Source: an uncultured Victivallales bacterium (GTDB taxonomy: Bacteria > Verrucomicrobiota > Lentisphaeria > Victivallales > UBA1829). From it: a stretch of DNA of 54,673 nt. Of the stretch, positions 54,001 to 54,673 are shown one piece after another; positions within the stretch are counted from its first letter, which is position 1; every line of letters begins with the position of its first letter. The stretch spans positions 1-54,673 of the forward strand of contig CALXRL010000091.1 in NCBI GenBank assembly GCA_944390735.1. Direction: 5' to 3'. A program made the translations under genes and the position numbers. A model generated the notes under the pieces. The model was not told the DNA's origin, made no database searches, and worked only from the letters and a program-made list of their open reading frames with translations.

Positions 54001-54429
54001 ACGCCGAAAAGCGAAGGATTCACTGTGACCGGGAACCATGCGGAAGGGAATCGGCTCCGTGCGTCGGAGAGTTCGGGACTCTGTCTGGTGTTTGCCGGAT
54101 CGCTTGACGGAAATTCCCTTGCGGAGAGCTCCCGTGTTCTGATTCTTCATCTGACCGATATTCAGGCGACCGGACGGAAAATCACTTCACTCGGCAAGTT
54201 CCGGATTGCCTACAACTGGGGCAATATGGATCCGTATCTTCTGCGGAAGGGGAACGTGAAAATTTCGCTGGAAAACAGAGGGAAGGGATCGGTACGTCTT
54301 CGAGCTCTGGATGTCAATGGTGCGATTCTGGGGGAGGTTCCTTTCCGGGAATCGGACGGTGTTGTCACCTTTACCGCTGATACGGGTCTTTACGGAGCGA
54401 TGGCATACGAGCTTCTCCGGATTCCGTAA
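51049..54429 (+). CDS. Large secreted clan GH-A glycoside hydrolase, multidomain
   Basis: A 1126-residue secreted protein. A signal peptide covers residues 1-20 (ending in SFA). A beta-rich N-terminal part (about 25-240) is followed by a module (about 246-425, [17 protein letters not shown]) shared with the GH2-like protein at 34571. The catalytic TIM barrel (about 500-860) has acid/base Glu646 in LINEDP and nucleophile Glu794 in ITEFN, the two-Glu clan GH-A arrangement. A C-terminal beta region ends the chain. The substrate and exact family are undetermined. It is cotranscribed with the pseudopilin 36 bp upstream. Confidence 0.85.
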   Translation: MKQMIALLFFCLAGTVPSFAQPSVSNIRLIPGGIEVVERENAATAAFDPGQRLKHEDQRVLIDFMDLAGSPRAGKLKMDPKTSLQEGPVEVGREKALFLYSSRVEKTGANQFRFTFRIRREQSENVKETFVSLRLNRALQDVPLTLTVENSEGKFWNSKLIFPRKHRGGWIWSSAEKQKVRSIRIPLHRGELVVQGVTAPAMACKYGPNTGNLRLYLDRGNISGTGAELTISYEPYRSEFLNLRPLMNMGFRDDTPDDRKGGWTDQGPENDLHMMKSGRRVFVNVPFEVVDPAENKGKSVLALAGAERPYFAEKALVPGEGRRFRWIYLLHADAWGKKKEVGTLQVNYQDGGNSRFSIVDGRDVANWWAPKSVLNAAVAWKGQNRNAFLGLYISRFRVQDKPIRSLELISSKQSVWLILAMSGVRAEDLPFPPVDAEAVEVPIVLDRRDWREYSLTVRKKQPVRDSALDFSFLLDAPAGKYGFLKSEGENFVFEQRPGVPVHFNGANLCGEIATRYTKEEAERLAEQIASLGINAVRLHHFDSDLVDSRKKDGSVDPERLDHLHYLVYAMKKRGIYVTLDLYTIRTTGFPEKFRNMFDVKSRMVFSATLRGNLMNFARTMLTPVNPYTGVALKDDPALIFIGLINEDPMMTVHEQYQYPNSDLVRHRAIRENFESWCAARKIPVPAKPDRELYVRFLNDHHIRIYREMTDSLRKMGVRQMTSDISCTANSITAIPRKTFDYVDNHFYFSHPEALGNAWSFPSRYSDESMTTVLFDNMTRVVASRIKDKPMTITEFNFCAPNAYRHEGGLAMGSLAAFQNLGGIFVFDYAGYSYKTRWNTLNRTGGHLGWFGVSVDPIRLLTQRILALLYLRGDVKQAPASEQELLTITPEDCKLPQVQNYSFFRLAKEAEIPAKFHTLAFYTKIAMDSADRVPSGSRSLREVLSDTPLRIPRRGKGIYLPEQGKIVSSTGEIGIEARTKTIRVVTPKSEGFTVTGNHAEGNRLRASESSGLCLVFAGSLDGNSLAESSRVLILHLTDIQATGRKITSLGKFRIAYNWGNMDPYLLRKGNVKISLENRGKGSVRLRALDVNGAILGEVPFRESDGVVTFTADTGLYGAMAYELLRIP

Positions 54430-54479
54430 CTCTTGCGGATCTTCTGAACGGAATCCGCCTCATTTGCAGTCCGGCCAGT

Positions 54480-54673
54480 TCACGGTCGGGCCGGGAGAGG
54501 CGGCCGGTCTTTCCTTGGGGTTACGCCATATCTGCTTTTGTAAATACGGATGAAATAGTTGCTGTCTCCAAAACCGCACCGTTCCGCGATCTCCGCTATG
54601 GAAAGATATGGGTTGCGCAGGAGAATCCGGGATCGTTCCAGACGCAGATTCCGCAAATACTGCAAAGGAGATT
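54480..54673 (-). CDS. AraC family transcription regulator, C-terminal part (runs off the edge)
   Basis: Only the end of a minus-strand gene is in the window; the 5' part lies to the right. The visible residues SPLQYLRNLRLERSR, then SIAEIAERCGFGDSNYF and IRIYKSRYGVTP, are the second helix-turn-helix of AraC proteins. The gene is convergent with the unit 3 GH and ends 50 bp from it, so it may be a further sugar regulator. Confidence 0.9.
   Translation of the reverse strand, partial: SPLQYLRNLRLERSRILLRNPYLSIAEIAERCGFGDSNYFIRIYKSRYGVTPRKDRPPLPARP

Noticed and set aside
1..54673. CRISPR array, insertion sequence or phage island
   Set aside because: No regularly spaced direct repeats, transposase or phage-like genes found; the tandem repeats at 29277-29708 are inside a coding frame and vary between copies.
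1..54673. Sigma-54 promoters (TGGCAC-N5-TTGC)
   Set aside because: I looked for the -24/-12 pattern because rpoN is present; candidates were inside coding frames or lacked the spacing.

Overview
The window reads as chromosomal DNA of a Lentisphaerota-like bacterium (Victivallales type), a call I hold at roughly 0.6. The reasons are three H-X9-D type pseudopilins sitting beside large secreted glycoside hydrolases, many LacI/GntR regulators, a GldG/DUF4340-type ABC operon outside Bacteroidetes, and moderately GC-rich DNA with many TTCCGG/TCCGGA words. No phage genes, insertion sequences or CRISPR arrays were seen.

Layout. 1-8.4 kb: tRNA-His, a uup-mazG operon (minus), then a four-gene ABC operon (ATPase, permease, GldG-like, DUF4340) on plus. 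8.7-18 kb: a GH36 alpha-galactosidase-like gene; a minus-strand catabolic operon (dehydrogenase, sugar isomerase/epimerase-like, secreted acetyl esterase, GH57-like enzyme) ending in a strong terminator; a GntR/LacI hybrid regulator just upstream of it and a divergent radical SAM gene. 18-29.7 kb: CNNM/CBS protein, small membrane protein, MATE exporter, then an rpoN-led minus operon with two membrane glycan genes, and divergently lysA-mreB plus a secreted tandem-repeat protein. 29.9-34.5 kb: Gfo/Idh oxidoreductase with a divergent LacI regulator, then dut, a UDP-sugar pyrophosphorylase and a small coupled gene, closed by a terminator. 34.6-54.7 kb: three sugar-response cassettes interrupted by mutS and an M20 peptidase.

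The most striking feature is that last region. Three times the same unit appears: a sugar-type transcription regulator, one pseudopilin with an H-X9-D-like C-terminal motif, and one signal-peptide-bearing glycoside hydrolase (GH2-like, GH5-like, and a clan GH-A enzyme). Two of the three enzymes also share a homologous accessory module of about 180 residues. One regulator is an unusual fusion of a GntR winged helix with a solute-binding-protein fold. Consensus sigma-70 promoters and, at one unit, a perfect 16-bp palindrome over the regulator's own promoter suggest each unit is switched separately. My inference is a modular, substrate-dedicated scheme in which each hydrolase is produced together with its own pseudopilin, perhaps for type II-like secretion or surface display.

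Limits: all calls rest on reading the sequence and recalled family features; no alignment, structure or database search was run. Promoters and operators are pattern matches only. The last gene (AraC type) runs off the right edge.
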